The translations under genes and the position numbers were made by a program. From Bordetella parapertussis (GTDB taxonomy: Bacteria; Pseudomonadota; Gammaproteobacteria; Burkholderiales; SG8-41), in assembly GCA_945861275.1 (NCBI GenBank), contig CAMATZ010000007.1, forward strand, positions 1 through 64,000: a DNA stretch of 64,000 bases, written 5' to 3'. The notes under the pieces are model-generated. The model worked only from the letters and a program-made list of their open reading frames with translations, was not told the DNA's origin and ran no database searches. Shown one piece after another: positions 17,209 to 26,556 of the stretch. How positions within the stretch are numbered: the first letter of the stretch is position 1; every line of letters starts with the position of its first letter.

Positions 17209-18099
17209 ATGGAACTGCAACAAATACGCTACTTTCTCGCCATCTGCGAACACGGGGGCTTCTCGCGCGCCGCGCAGGATTGCGGCGTCAGCCAACCGGC
17301 GCTGACCACGGCGGTCAAAAAGCTCGAGCAAGAGGTCGGCGGCGATCTGTTTCACCGCGAGGGACGGCGCCTTGTGCTGTCGGAACTGGGGCGTTTGGTC
17401 AAGCCGCATCTGGAAAAACTGTTCACTGAAAAAGATGCGGCACTGGAAGTCGCGCGCAACTTCCGTCTGCTGCGCGCCACGCCGCTGCGCATCGGTGTCA
17501 TGCCCACCATAGGCCCCGCGCGCGTGTCGCGCTGCCTCGCGCTGTTTCGCACGGCGCATCCCGGCATTGATGTCGCGATCAGCGAAGCGCCACTCGAAGG
17601 CTTGCTGCACCGGCTCGAGGACAACGAACTCGACCTCTCACTCGCCAGCGCACCCAAAGGCCTGCCGGATGCCTTTCGCAGCGAATGCCTCTATAAGGAA
17701 GGCTACGTGGTTGCCTTCCGTCCGGGACATCGCTTCGAGACGGCAAAGACGTTGCGGCTCGATGAGGTTAACGGCGAGACTTACGTCGACCGGCTGTCAT
17801 GCGAATTTCGGGATCAGGTGATGGCGCTGTGCAAGGCGCGCAAGATCGAACTCTATGCCAACTTCCGCAGCGAGCGCGAGGAATGGGTGCAGAATATGGT
17901 GCAGGCCGGGCTCGGCTTCGCGTTCATGCCCGAATACTCTGTGACGCTGCCCGGCGTGCTGTCGCGCCCGCTGGTCGATCCCGCGGTACAGCGCGACGTG
18001 CTGGCGGTGGAAGTGCGTGGCCGCGCGCGTGCGCCTGCCGCAAAGTTATTCATCGAAAGCGTGGTACGCGACGGTGCGACCGGCAAGCCGCGTCGATGA
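17209..18099 (+). CDS. LysR-family transcriptional regulator
   Basis: The 296 residues have the normal LysR layout: an N-terminal winged helix-turn-helix (MELQQIRYFLAICEHGGFSRAAQDCGVSQPALTT, quoted here only as its ends MELQQIRYFL and VSQPALTT), a linker helix, and a periplasmic-binding-like effector domain from about residue 90. It is divergent from the DUF4242 gene. It could also act on the VOC gene 230 bp downstream. Effector unknown. Confidence 0.93.
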   Translation: MELQQIRYFLAICEHGGFSRAAQDCGVSQPALTTAVKKLEQEVGGDLFHREGRRLVLSELGRLVKPHLEKLFTEKDAALEVARNFRLLRATPLRIGVMPTIGPARVSRCLALFRTAHPGIDVAISEAPLEGLLHRLEDNELDLSLASAPKGLPDAFRSECLYKEGYVVAFRPGHRFETAKTLRLDEVNGETYVDRLSCEFRDQVMALCKARKIELYANFRSEREEWVQNMVQAGLGFAFMPEYSVTLPGVLSRPLVDPAVQRDVLAVEVRGRARAPAAKLFIESVVRDGATGKPRR

Positions 18100-18143
18100 C
18101 GGATGCAGCGGCTGGCCGTGCCGCCGTACACTCGTGCGCAGGC

Positions 18144-18269
18144 GTGCCTATGGCGCACGCTATGAGGTTGCAAACCACTGCACCACCCGCGTGGCGCCAC
18201 GTCGCTCGGCGCCGCCGCATCGTCATCAATGGTGTAGCATGGATGAATTGATCGTGCGCACAGCGCACG
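18144..18269. repeat. Dispersed hairpins, GTGCGC/GCGCAC type (copies 3 and 4)
   Basis: A degenerate copy (GCGTGCCTATGGCGCACGC, about 18143-18161) and a good copy (CGTGCGC-ACA-GCGCACG, 18253-18269) flank about 90 bp between the LysR and VOC genes. The second is nearly identical to the copy at 4961. No gene is seen in the 227-bp gap. Confidence 0.6.
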
Positions 18270-18326
18270 CTACGATATTGCTCGATCCTCGACTCCTCGC
18301 TTCGCTCTCCTCAATCTAAATTCCAT

Positions 18327-18926
18327 ATGACTACCCAAGCCATAAGATTCGGCCATTTCGGCGTTAACTGTTTCGACATCGCGAAGATGGAAAATTTTTA
18401 CACCCAGGTGATGGGTATGGTGGTGGCGGATCGCGGCTACGTGCCGCCGCCCGGCGACCGGCATATTGTATTCATGACGCTTGATCCGGGCGAGCATCAC
18501 CAGTTCATCCTCTGCTCCGGGCGCACCGAGGGCAAGATCGAGAAAGGCCCGTTTCGCGGTGGCGGACGCGGATCGGCCATCAATCAGATTTCGTTTCACT
18601 GCGCGAGCCTCGCCGACATGCGCCGCGCGCAGGCGCGGCTGGCCGTCGCAGGATGCAACGACGGCACGCCCATCAACCACGGTAACGCGTGGTCGATTTA
18701 CATACGCGACATCGAAGGCAATCCGATGGAGCTGTACGTGGACAGCCCGTGGTACACGCCGCAGCCGTGCGGTGAAGCGCTTGATCTGTCGCTCAGCGAT
18801 GAAGAAATTTACCGGCAGACGGAAGCGATGTGCCGCGCGCGCCCCAACTTCGAGCACGCGGAACCGTGGCGGGCGCGGCTTGCCGAACGAATTCAGACAT
18901 CACTGAACGAAATCGGCAGCCGCTGA
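18327..18926 (+). CDS. VOC superfamily (glyoxalase/extradiol dioxygenase-like) protein
   Basis: The 199 residues show the vicinal oxygen chelate fold: GHFGVNCFD with H10 at the first metal position, QISFHCASL with H91, and GNPMELYVD with E135. A C-terminal extension beyond the core (about 145-199) resembles members annotated as biphenyl-2,3-diol dioxygenase-like. These enzymes use a divalent metal to cleave or rearrange small oxygenated substrates. The upstream LysR may regulate it. Confidence 0.85.
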   Translation: MTTQAIRFGHFGVNCFDIAKMENFYTQVMGMVVADRGYVPPPGDRHIVFMTLDPGEHHQFILCSGRTEGKIEKGPFRGGGRGSAINQISFHCASLADMRRAQARLAVAGCNDGTPINHGNAWSIYIRDIEGNPMELYVDSPWYTPQPCGEALDLSLSDEEIYRQTEAMCRARPNFEHAEPWRARLAERIQTSLNEIGSR

Positions 18927-18942
18927 ACGTTAAAAAAGAAAA

Positions 18943-19042
18943 CCGCAAAGACGCAAAAGCGCAAAGGAAACGCAAAGACAAACATGACGACACCAGTGTT
19001 TGTGGTTGTTTGCGAAACCTTTGCGCTTTTGCGCCTTTGCGG
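18943..19042. repeat. 25-bp inverted repeat, CGCAAAG type
   Basis: Arms at 18943-18967 and 19018-19042 match at 24 of 25 positions (units of CGCAAAG and GCGCAAAAGCG), separated by 50 bp. It lies between the VOC stop and the next bug gene and could act as a terminator or REP-like element. A smaller hairpin, TGGGGT..TCACCCCA, follows at 19069-19088. Confidence 0.75.
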
Positions 19043-19123
19043 TGATGTGTTGAATTTGAGCTTGATGCTGGGGTTTTTCGTCACCCCAACCAACACGTAA
19101 TTCGTTTTGCAAGGTATCCCATC

Positions 19124-20098
19124 ATGCGCAGCTTGTTCATCCCGATAACGCTAGCAGCCACTCTATTCGGCACACCCGCCCAAGCGCAGGACTACCCGTC
19201 AAAAACAATCACGGTAACGCTGGTGCTCGCAGCGGGCACCGGACTCGACGTGGTGGCACGCACCTGGGGCGAGCAACTCGCGCTAAGCCTCGGCAGGCCT
19301 GTCGTCTTCGACAACCGGCCGGGGGCCAACGGTATCGTGGCGGCGAATGCGGTAAAAAACGCGGCCGCCGACGGACATACGCTGCTGGTGGGCACCAGCG
19401 CTGCGCTCGCGGTCAACCAGACGACATACAAGCAGTTGCCCTACGATTCGGCGAAGGATTTTATTCCGCTGTCGCTGTACCTGAAATCACCATTTATCCT
19501 GATCGTGCATCCGTCGCTGCCGGTGCGCTCGGTAAAAGAACTCGCGGCGTACGTGAAAGCGCGGCCCGGCCAACTGAGCTACAGCTCCACCGGACCCGGC
19601 GGCGCGCCGCGTCTGGCCACCGAAATGTTCATGCGGCACTACGGTCTCACCATCACGCATGTGCCGTACAAGATCAGCCCACAAGCCATCGTTGATGTGG
19701 CTGCGGGTCATGTGCAACTGGCCTTTGCCGAGGCCGGCGCCTCGCGCGCGTTCATCCGCGACCAGCGGCTGCGCGCGCTCGCGGTGTCATCGCTCACCCG
19801 TTTCAATTCGCTGCCCGAAGTGCCCACGCTAGCCGAAGCCACCGGCCGCCCCGAACACGAAGCCGTGTCCTGGCACGCGCTGGTCGCGCCCGCCGCCACG
19901 CCACGCGCCATCCTGAACCGCTTGCACAGCGAAATGACGCGCATCCTCAACCTGCCGGAAGTGAACAAGGTGATTTCCAATCTTGATCTCATTCCGGTTG
20001 CGCCGGCATCCATCGAAAGCAATCAGCAATACATCGCGGCCGAAGCCAGGAAATGGGGCGATCTGGTCAGGAAGCTGGGATTGGCGGGATCGCAGTAG
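19124..20098 (+). CDS. Bug/TctC-family periplasmic solute-binding protein
   Basis: 324 residues with signal peptide MRSLFIPITLAATLFG cleaved after AQAQ. Motifs are DNRPGANG, ADGHTLL, a shortened VPYKISPQ where most relatives have VPYKGG, and a complete tail. The N-terminal lobe strand ITVTLVLAAGTGLD is less canonical than in the other copies, suggesting an altered ligand pocket. It is convergent with ettA. Confidence 0.9.
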   Translation: MRSLFIPITLAATLFGTPAQAQDYPSKTITVTLVLAAGTGLDVVARTWGEQLALSLGRPVVFDNRPGANGIVAANAVKNAAADGHTLLVGTSAALAVNQTTYKQLPYDSAKDFIPLSLYLKSPFILIVHPSLPVRSVKELAAYVKARPGQLSYSSTGPGGAPRLATEMFMRHYGLTITHVPYKISPQAIVDVAAGHVQLAFAEAGASRAFIRDQRLRALAVSSLTRFNSLPEVPTLAEATGRPEHEAVSWHALVAPAATPRAILNRLHSEMTRILNLPEVNKVISNLDLIPVAPASIESNQQYIAAEARKWGDLVRKLGLAGSQ

Positions 20099-20168
20099 GG
20101 CGCGCCGGAGGTAACTATTCAGGTCTGAGAGAGCGCTTCTACTATCTGCGGCAAAAATCTTTCAGCAC

Positions 20169-21833
20169 TTACGCCTTCAGCGCCTTGTAGCGCACCCGTT
20201 TGGGCCGCGCACCTTCCTCGCCCAGCCGCTTGCGCTTGTCGGCTTCGTATTCCTGATAGTTGCCGTTGAAAAACACCAGCTGCGAATCGCCTTCGAAGGC
20301 GAGGATGTGGGTGGCGATGCGATCGAGAAACCAGCGGTCGTGCGAGATCACCAGCACGCAACCGGCGAATTCGAGCAGCGCGTCTTCCAGCGCGCGCAGC
20401 GTTTCCACATCCAGATCGTTCGACGGCTCATCGAGCAGCAGCACATTGGCGCCGGTGATCAGCGTTTGTGCCAGATGCAGGCGGCCGCGTTCTCCGCCTG
20501 ACAAATTGCCCACCAACTTTTGCTGATCGGGGCCTTTGAAATTGAAACGCCCCAGGTACGCGCGCGAGGGCATTTCAAACTTGCCGACGTTGATGATATC
20601 GAGTCCGCCGGAGATCGCCTCCCACGCGGTTTTGTCGTTGGGCAGCGCGTCGCGCGTCTGATCCACCACCGCGAGTTGCACGGTTGAGCCGATGATCACT
20701 TCGCCGCTGTCGGGTTTCTCCTTGCCCAAAATCATGCGAAACAGGGTGGATTTACCCGCACCGTTGGGGCCGATGATGCCCACGATCGCGCCCGGCGGAA
20801 CAGATAAACTGGCGTTATCAATCAACAACTTGTCGCCGTACCCTTTGCTCACGTTCTTGAGTTCAATCACGCTGTCGCCAAGGCGATCGGCCACCGGAAT
20901 GAAAATCTCCTGCGTCTCGTTGCGCTTTTGATATTCATGCGACGACAGTTCCTCGAAGCGCGCCAACCGCGATTTGGATTTCGCTTGCCGCGCTTTGGGA
21001 TTCTGGCGCACCCACTCCAGTTCTTTCTTCAGCGCCTTCTGCCGCGCCGACTCGGTGGATTCTTCGATCTTCAGCCGCTCTCCCTTTTGCTCCAGCCACG
21101 AACTGTAGTTACCTTTCCACGGAATGCCGTGACCGCGATCCAGTTCAAGTATCCACTCGGCGGCGTTGTCCAAAAAATAACGATCATGCGTCACCGCCAC
21201 CACGGTGCCGGGAAAGCGCGTCAGAAACTGTTCCAGCCAATCCACACTTTCGGCATCCAGATGGTTGGTGGGCTCATCCAGCAGCAGCATGTCGGGCTTG
21301 GACAGCAACAGGCGGCACAACGCGACGCGACGCTTTTCACCGCCCGACAACGGGCCGATCTTTGCGTCCCACGGCGGCAGGCGCAGCGCGTCGCCCGCGA
21401 TATCGAGTTCGTGCTCGGAATCGCCGCCGGATGCCGCGACGATGGCTTCATACTTGGCCTGTTCCGTCGCCAGCTTGTCGAAATCCGCATCGGGTTCGGC
21501 GTATGCGGCGTAAATCTCGTCGAGCTTTTTCTTCGCCTCCGCCGTTTCGCCCAGACCTTCTTCCACCGACTCACGCACGGTTTTGGCAGGATCGAGCTGC
21601 GGTTCCTGCGGCAGAAAACCCACGCGCAAGTTCGGCATCGGCTCCGCATCGCCGTCGAAATCAGTATCCACGCCCGCCATGATTTTGAGCAGGCTCGACT
21701 TGCCGGAGCCGTTGACGCCGAGCACGCCGATCTTCGCGCCGGGGAAAAACGACAGTGAAATATCCTTGAGAATGACGCGCTTGGGCGGAACCATTTTGTT
21801 CACGCCGCGCATGCTGTAGACGTATTGAGCCAT
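20169..21833 (-). CDS. ettA: Energy-dependent translational throttle protein EttA (ABC-F ATPase)
   Basis: A soluble ABC-F protein with two nucleotide-binding domains: Walker A GVNGSGKSS and GPNGAGKST, signatures LSGGEKRRVA and LSGGERGRLH, and Walker B LLLDEPTNHLD and LLLDEPSNDLD. EttA binds the ribosomal E site and gates the first elongation steps according to ATP/ADP. The start MAQYVYSMRGVNK is typical and gives about 554 residues; the ATG 13 codons upstream is discounted. A housekeeping gene amid accessory genes. Confidence 0.95.
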   Translation of the reverse strand: MAQYVYSMRGVNKMVPPKRVILKDISLSFFPGAKIGVLGVNGSGKSSLLKIMAGVDTDFDGDAEPMPNLRVGFLPQEPQLDPAKTVRESVEEGLGETAEAKKKLDEIYAAYAEPDADFDKLATEQAKYEAIVAASGGDSEHELDIAGDALRLPPWDAKIGPLSGGEKRRVALCRLLLSKPDMLLLDEPTNHLDAESVDWLEQFLTRFPGTVVAVTHDRYFLDNAAEWILELDRGHGIPWKGNYSSWLEQKGERLKIEESTESARQKALKKELEWVRQNPKARQAKSKSRLARFEELSSHEYQKRNETQEIFIPVADRLGDSVIELKNVSKGYGDKLLIDNASLSVPPGAIVGIIGPNGAGKSTLFRMILGKEKPDSGEVIIGSTVQLAVVDQTRDALPNDKTAWEAISGGLDIINVGKFEMPSRAYLGRFNFKGPDQQKLVGNLSGGERGRLHLAQTLITGANVLLLDEPSNDLDVETLRALEDALLEFAGCVLVISHDRWFLDRIATHILAFEGDSQLVFFNGNYQEYEADKRKRLGEEGARPKRVRYKALKA

Positions 21834-21965
21834 GTGATCTTTACTGGAATGTGACAAAGGAAGAGCGCGCATGATAGCCGAAAATGGCTGGGGCTCTCAG
21901 CCGTTGTCCCGGTGAGTGCAGTAATATCACGATGAAGCCCGTCAAACACAGCAAGGACAAGCCAC

Positions 21966-23150
21966 ATGAACGCAAGAGTCGCACTCTACGGCGCGGTCGA
22001 TGATGAACTGACGCACTACGAAGTTGATGTTGAAAACGCCTCGCTGCAGAGGTGCGCTACAGTGAAAGTTCCGGCAAATGTGCAGTACGCATGGCCGCAT
22101 CCGTCGCGGCGCTCTTTGTATGTGGCCACCAGCAATCGCGGCCCCGGCCTGAAATCCGACACCCATCACGTGAGTGCGTGGCGCATTGATCCCCAGACCG
22201 GCGCGCTGAGCGCACATGGCGCGCCGCAAACCTTGCCGCAACGCGCGGTGCATATTTGCGTAAGTCCCGATGGCGGTTTTGTATTGAGCGGCCACAATCT
22301 GCCGCAAAGCGGCATCACGGTGAATCGCATCAACGGTGACGGCACCTTGGGCGCGGCGGTAACCCAGCCGCACGCGCTCGACTACGGCCCGTACCCGCAT
22401 CAGGTGATGATGATGCCGTCGGGCCGCACCACGATAGTGGTGGATCGCGGCAATGCGGCGCACGGCGACAAGCCCGAAGACCCCGGCGCGCTGCGGCTGT
22501 TTCGCTTCAAGCAGGGTGTGCATGAGCGCCTCGATGTCATCGCTCCGAATGGCGGGCGCGGCTTCGGCATACGGCATCTGGATTTTCATCCGACGAAACC
22601 CTGGGTGTATGTGTCGCTCGAAATCCAGAGCCAGTTGAACATGTTCCGCATCGCCGGCGACAGCCTGGAACCGCAGGCGGCGTACGTGCGTGACCTGCTG
22701 GCGGATCGCGCCAACATCAAGCCGCGCCAACTCGCCGGCACTGTTCACGTGCACCCTTCCGGAAAATTCGTGTACTTTGCCAATCGTGCGGACTGGACCA
22801 CGGATTACCAGGGCAGACAAGTATTCAACGGCGGCGAAAACAGTATCGCGGTGTTCGCCATCGATCAGCACAGCGGAGAACCGACGCTGATTCAGCATGC
22901 CGACACGCAGTGTTATCACGTGCGCACCTTCAGCTTCGACCCCAGCGGCAAACTAATGGTCGCGGCCAGCATCAAGCCGATGCAGGTGCGCAAGGACAAC
23001 ACCGTGATCACGGTGCCTGCGGTGATGTCGGTGTTCAGAGTCGGCGACGATGGCCGCCTGCAATTCGTGCGCCGCTATGACGTCGAGCGCGGGGCAAGAA
23101 CGCAATACTGGGTGGGGATGGTTGGGTTGCCGGAGGGCGGCGCAGCGTAA
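21966..23150 (+). CDS. Lactonase family protein (YbhE-type seven-bladed beta-propeller)
   Basis: The 394 residues show repeated blades with HPSRRSLYVA, CVSPDGGFVL, DFHPTKPWVYV, HVHPSGKFVYF and SFDPSGKLMVAAS motifs, as in 6-phosphogluconolactonase and muconate-cyclase-like propellers. AAGGAC lies about 8 bases before the ATG. No signal peptide is seen, so it is probably cytoplasmic. It may hydrolyse a sugar- or aldonolactone, consistent with the dehydrogenases nearby, but the family is functionally broad. Confidence 0.85.
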   Translation: MNARVALYGAVDDELTHYEVDVENASLQRCATVKVPANVQYAWPHPSRRSLYVATSNRGPGLKSDTHHVSAWRIDPQTGALSAHGAPQTLPQRAVHICVSPDGGFVLSGHNLPQSGITVNRINGDGTLGAAVTQPHALDYGPYPHQVMMMPSGRTTIVVDRGNAAHGDKPEDPGALRLFRFKQGVHERLDVIAPNGGRGFGIRHLDFHPTKPWVYVSLEIQSQLNMFRIAGDSLEPQAAYVRDLLADRANIKPRQLAGTVHVHPSGKFVYFANRADWTTDYQGRQVFNGGENSIAVFAIDQHSGEPTLIQHADTQCYHVRTFSFDPSGKLMVAASIKPMQVRKDNTVITVPAVMSVFRVGDDGRLQFVRRYDVERGARTQYWVGMVGLPEGGAA

Positions 23151-23279
23151 CGGGTAGCACAGGACCTTGAACGGAAGTACACTGATTCAAAGCCCTCGTT
23201 CCACGCGCAGGCTTTCGGACAGTGCGCTGGCGCGATGACTACGCAGTGGATACTATCGGCTTACGACATTGATAATTCG

Positions 23280-23433
23280 TCTCTATTCAGCCTCTATGAA
23301 AGATCAACGTCTTCCCTCACCCCTAGCCCCTCTCCCGGAGGGAGAGGGGAACAAACCCTCGCCCTCCGGGAGAGGGTGGCGCGTAGCGCCGGGTGAGGGA
23401 GGCTTTTGACTTTTCATAGAGGCTGAATAGAGA
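23280..23433. repeat. Composite palindromic element A: GC-rich core inside a 22-bp perfect inverted repeat
   Basis: The outer arms 23280-23301 and 23412-23433 are perfect 22-bp inverse complements (left arm starts TCTCTATTCAGCC). Inside is a GC-rich hairpin CCCCTCTCCC-GGA-GGGAGAGGGG (23327-23349), a second CCCTCGCC.. hairpin, and GGTGAGGGAGGCTTTTGAC (ending 23410), whose complement begins element C at 42572. The rest of the 23151-23459 gap (309 bp) shows no gene. Confidence 0.8.
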
Positions 23434-23459
23434 CATCCCACCTGCAAAAGGAGAACAAC

Positions 23460-24266
23460 ATGCCCGTCGAGATACGCGACATTCTGCGTAACCACGTCAA
23501 GGAAAAACTCGCGCGCGACGAAGTGGTCGCCTCCATGACGGTGCGCCTCACGCGCAGTCCCGAAATTGCGCGCATGGCGGCCAGCGCCGGCTTCGACACG
23601 CTCTACGTCGATGTCGAGCACAATGGATTTTCATGGGACACCACCGGGCTCATCTGCCAGGCGGCGCTGGCGGCAGGCATTACACCCTTTGTGCGCGTGC
23701 CGAACACGGCCCCGGAAAATGTCGCGGCGGCGCTCAATGGCGGCGCGCTGGGCGTGATCGCGCCGCATGTGCGCTCGGCAGCGGACGCGCGCCGCGTAGT
23801 CATCGCAGCCAAGTTTCCCCCGCTCGGCGAGCGCTCCGCGGGCGGCCAGTTGGCGCATCTGCAATTTCGCACCTACCCCGCGTCTCAGGTCGATCCCGCG
23901 CTCAACGATGCGACGACGGTGATGGTGATGATGGAAACCATTGAGGCGCTGGAACACGTTGAGGAAATCGCCGCGGTCGAGGGCATGGACATGATGATGA
24001 TAGGCACCAGCGACCTCACCGCCGAAATGGGCATCGCCGGACAGTTTGATGATCCACGCGTGCGCGCGGCCTATGTGCGCACCATCGCGGCCTGCCGCAA
24101 GCACGGCAAACATGTCGGCATCGGCGGACTGGCCGGCCGCCCCGATCTCATCGCCGAATACGTGAAAATGGGCGCACGTTATGTTTCAACCGGCACTGAT
24201 CTCGGTTTTCTCATGGCCACCTGCGTACAAAAAGCCAAGCAGGTGCGCGATCTGACGGTCAAATGA
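23460..24266 (+). CDS. HpcH/HpaI-family class II aldolase
   Basis: These enzymes cleave or form C-C bonds of 2-keto-3-hydroxy acids using a divalent metal and release pyruvate. The 268 residues contain YVDVEHNGF (E53, H54), VRVPNTAPENV with a conserved Arg, METIEAL with a metal Glu near 159, and IGTSDLTAEMG with D185. AAAGGAG precedes the ATG. The M23 peptidase gene starts 1 bp after the stop. Natural substrate unknown. Confidence 0.9.
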   Translation: MPVEIRDILRNHVKEKLARDEVVASMTVRLTRSPEIARMAASAGFDTLYVDVEHNGFSWDTTGLICQAALAAGITPFVRVPNTAPENVAAALNGGALGVIAPHVRSAADARRVVIAAKFPPLGERSAGGQLAHLQFRTYPASQVDPALNDATTVMVMMETIEALEHVEEIAAVEGMDMMMIGTSDLTAEMGIAGQFDDPRVRAAYVRTIAACRKHGKHVGIGGLAGRPDLIAEYVKMGARYVSTGTDLGFLMATCVQKAKQVRDLTVK

Positions 24267-24267
24267 T

Positions 24268-25557
24268 GTGGTGACGCGAACATGCTGGGCGCTTGTTGTT
24301 GCCGCCGCATGCTTCTTCCCTCAAGCCGCGACCGCACAGTCCGCCGCGAGCGCCGCCGCCTCGGTTCACGCGCGCATCGTGTCGGTAAAAGCGATCGCGG
24401 ATCGCATTGTGATCGACGGCAGCGGCGCCGACTGGCAAGGCATCCCGGCTTTCGGCGGCTCCTCCGGCGCCATCGACGATCCGTCGCGCCACATCACGGC
24501 AGTGGCGATCGCCCCGCGGGCCGAAGACCTGCTGGTACTGCTGCGCACCGAGGGTCGCCCCTCGCAGGAGGACCTCGCCTTCTGGCTCAATGTCGATTAC
24601 ATGGGCAGCCAGGCCGAGGATGTCCAACTGGGGATCGCGCAGCGCGGGCCGCATGTGCTGTGGGTGTATCCGCAAGGCCAGCCGGCGACCAGCGGAACAC
24701 TCGCGGGCATCCAGTACGCGATCGACGAGGTGGTCGAGATTCGCATTCCCTATGTGGTACTCGCCCGCGCACTCCCCGGTCCAATGGCCGACGCATTGCA
24801 GGGAGCGGCTGCGCGCTCCTGGATTCGGGTCTCGCCCTTCACCTGGAACTCCCGCACGCGCGCCGTCACCGCCTGGGGCGCCGCAGTTGCGAGCTACCGG
24901 CTTGTGCCTGGTCTGACACCGCTCGACCCGCCACTCCCCGCGCCCGCAAACGCCGCGCGTGCGCTGCCCTTGCCGCTAGCGGGAAAGTGGTATGTGGGCC
25001 AGGGCGCATTCGGCCCGTGGACGCATCAGAAACTGTGGGCCTACGACCTTTACATCGTGGATGCGACCCTGCATCCAGCGCGCGTGCGCGAAAGCAGGAA
25101 TCCCGCCGACTATTACAGTTGGGACCAATCCGTCATCGCGCCCGCAGGCGGCACTGTCATCCGCTCGCGCAGCACCGCCCAGGATCAGGCTGCCCGGCAG
25201 CCGTCGCAAAACACGGACCCTGCCAATGAACTCTATCTGGACATCGGCGAGCGGACCGGCTATTTTTTCGCCCACTTCAGGCAGGGCACGCCGACAGCCA
25301 ATGCGGGGGAAAACGTGATGCCGGGACAAGCGCTTGGCCGCATTGGGCATTCCGGCAGCACAACCTGGCCGCACCTGCACATCGGCCTGTGGCGCCTGCC
25401 CGAAGGCCGCGAGACGCTGCCGATGGCGCTTGCGCGCGTGCGCGTGGGTCTCAACCCGGATGCGGACGATCCCTGGGCCCGCAGCCTCGACGCCTGGGAC
25501 ATCCGGGAAGGTTTTTTCGTGGAGCAATTACCATCACCGCATCGGAAGCCCAAATGA
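24268..25557 (+). CDS. Secreted M23-family (LytM-like) peptidase with N-terminal CBM9-like domain
   Basis: The signal peptide (residues about 1-23, ending ATAQ) is followed by a beta-rich domain (about 38-210; RIVIDGSGADWQGIPAF) like CBM9/DOMON-type modules. The C-terminal domain shows M23 zinc features: H253 and D260 in THQKLWAYD, H336, and H369-L-H371 in WPHLHIGL. M23 enzymes cut cell-wall peptide cross-links. The start is GTG immediately after the aldolase stop, with no ribosome binding site, so translation is probably coupled. The pairing with an aldolase is functionally odd. Confidence 0.8.
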   Translation: MVTRTCWALVVAAACFFPQAATAQSAASAAASVHARIVSVKAIADRIVIDGSGADWQGIPAFGGSSGAIDDPSRHITAVAIAPRAEDLLVLLRTEGRPSQEDLAFWLNVDYMGSQAEDVQLGIAQRGPHVLWVYPQGQPATSGTLAGIQYAIDEVVEIRIPYVVLARALPGPMADALQGAAARSWIRVSPFTWNSRTRAVTAWGAAVASYRLVPGLTPLDPPLPAPANAARALPLPLAGKWYVGQGAFGPWTHQKLWAYDLYIVDATLHPARVRESRNPADYYSWDQSVIAPAGGTVIRSRSTAQDQAARQPSQNTDPANELYLDIGERTGYFFAHFRQGTPTANAGENVMPGQALGRIGHSGSTTWPHLHIGLWRLPEGRETLPMALARVRVGLNPDADDPWARSLDAWDIREGFFVEQLPSPHRKPK

Positions 25558-25563
25558 ATCTGC

Positions 25564-25690
25564 CTACGCTCCCTGATGCACCCTCTCGTACGAGCTCACC
25601 TGCTGCTTCACGAGCAGAATCCCCTCCTGCGGCTTGTTCCACGGATACACGCTGATCTCACTTGCGCGAAACGATCCAACACCGGGGCCG
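25564..25690 (-). pseudogene. Possible gene remnant upstream of the M23 stop (convergent)
   Basis: Read on the minus strand, about 40 codons ending in TAG at 25564-25566 give a plausible protein tail (EISVYPWNK, GILLVKQQVSSYERV). A second frame in the same stretch also looks protein-like (ESPDATAPVLDRF), as if a frameshift had occurred. There is no start codon or ribosome binding site. I do not recognise the source family. It could be a decayed gene 3' end. Confidence 0.3.
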
Positions 25691-25713
25691 TAGCGTCCGG
25701 GCTCTCGTTCGAC

Positions 25714-26556
25714 TTACTCCACCGGCCACTTGAACACCCGAGCTGCCGTGCCGTGCATCATCATCTGCACGTCGGCTGCCGGCAGGTAGGCCGCCGCATA
25801 CTTGCGGATGATATCGGCATTCTGCACATAAGTGCCGCGGTTCTTGCCCATGGTCTGGGTCTGGTCCGAGGCCCACATCAGACGCTCGGCGCCATACGCC
25901 GCGTGCACGCGCTTGATCAGCGGATGCAGGTCCTCATACTCGGGCGGCGCGCTGCCCGACACCAGCGGCAGCGACGACACTTTCACCTGTACGTTGCGAA
26001 AGCGCGCGAGGGATTCCATGGCCTGCACCTTGCTCTCGCGAGCCTCGCCGGGGACAGCCCAGGCGAAGTGATCGACGATAAAGGTGAGATTCGGATATTT
26101 CTTCAGCACCGGCTCCATCAGGGCCGGGCCGCTGCGGGTCCAGACGGCCACCGCCATGTCCTGGTCGATGCACGCCTTCCACACCGGCTCGAAGGCGCCT
26201 TCGGCCAGCAGTTTCTGGTGCTCGGGTTCGTTCATCGACAAGCGCAGGCTGCACATGCCGGGCTGCCCCAGCCAGCGCGGCAGCAGCTTGTATTGCTCGG
26301 GCAGTTGGGGTACGAACCAGGCCATGACGCGAAAGCGCTTGGGGTATTTGGCGGCAGCGGCTTGGGCGCAGGCCGGGCTGCGATTGGGGGCTACGCCAGC
26401 CGGGGAAATGACGGCACGGTCGATTCCGGCTTCGTCCATCAACCCGAGCATGCGCTCGGCGGGCATGAAATCGGGCAGGTGCGATTCCGCCTTCGGGCCC
26501 CATGGCTCTTCAGGCGTATTCGCGTTCCAGATGTGGACCTGTGCGTCAGTGATCAT
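25714..26556 (-). CDS. Amidohydrolase-2 family metal-dependent hydrolase
   Basis: A TIM-barrel hydrolase of 280 residues with ITDAQVHIW at the N-terminus (the common DxHxH appears as DAQVH), FIVDHFAWA in the middle and MWASDQTQT at the C-terminal metal Asp. Homologues include decarboxylases and lactonases such as 2-pyrone-4,6-dicarboxylate hydrolase-like proteins. A strong AGGAGGAG precedes the ATG. It lies downstream of a bug gene on the same strand with 156 bp between. Loss of the first His suggests one-metal chemistry. Confidence 0.85.
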   Translation of the reverse strand: MITDAQVHIWNANTPEEPWGPKAESHLPDFMPAERMLGLMDEAGIDRAVISPAGVAPNRSPACAQAAAAKYPKRFRVMAWFVPQLPEQYKLLPRWLGQPGMCSLRLSMNEPEHQKLLAEGAFEPVWKACIDQDMAVAVWTRSGPALMEPVLKKYPNLTFIVDHFAWAVPGEARESKVQAMESLARFRNVQVKVSSLPLVSGSAPPEYEDLHPLIKRVHAAYGAERLMWASDQTQTMGKNRGTYVQNADIIRKYAAAYLPAADVQMMMHGTAARVFKWPVE

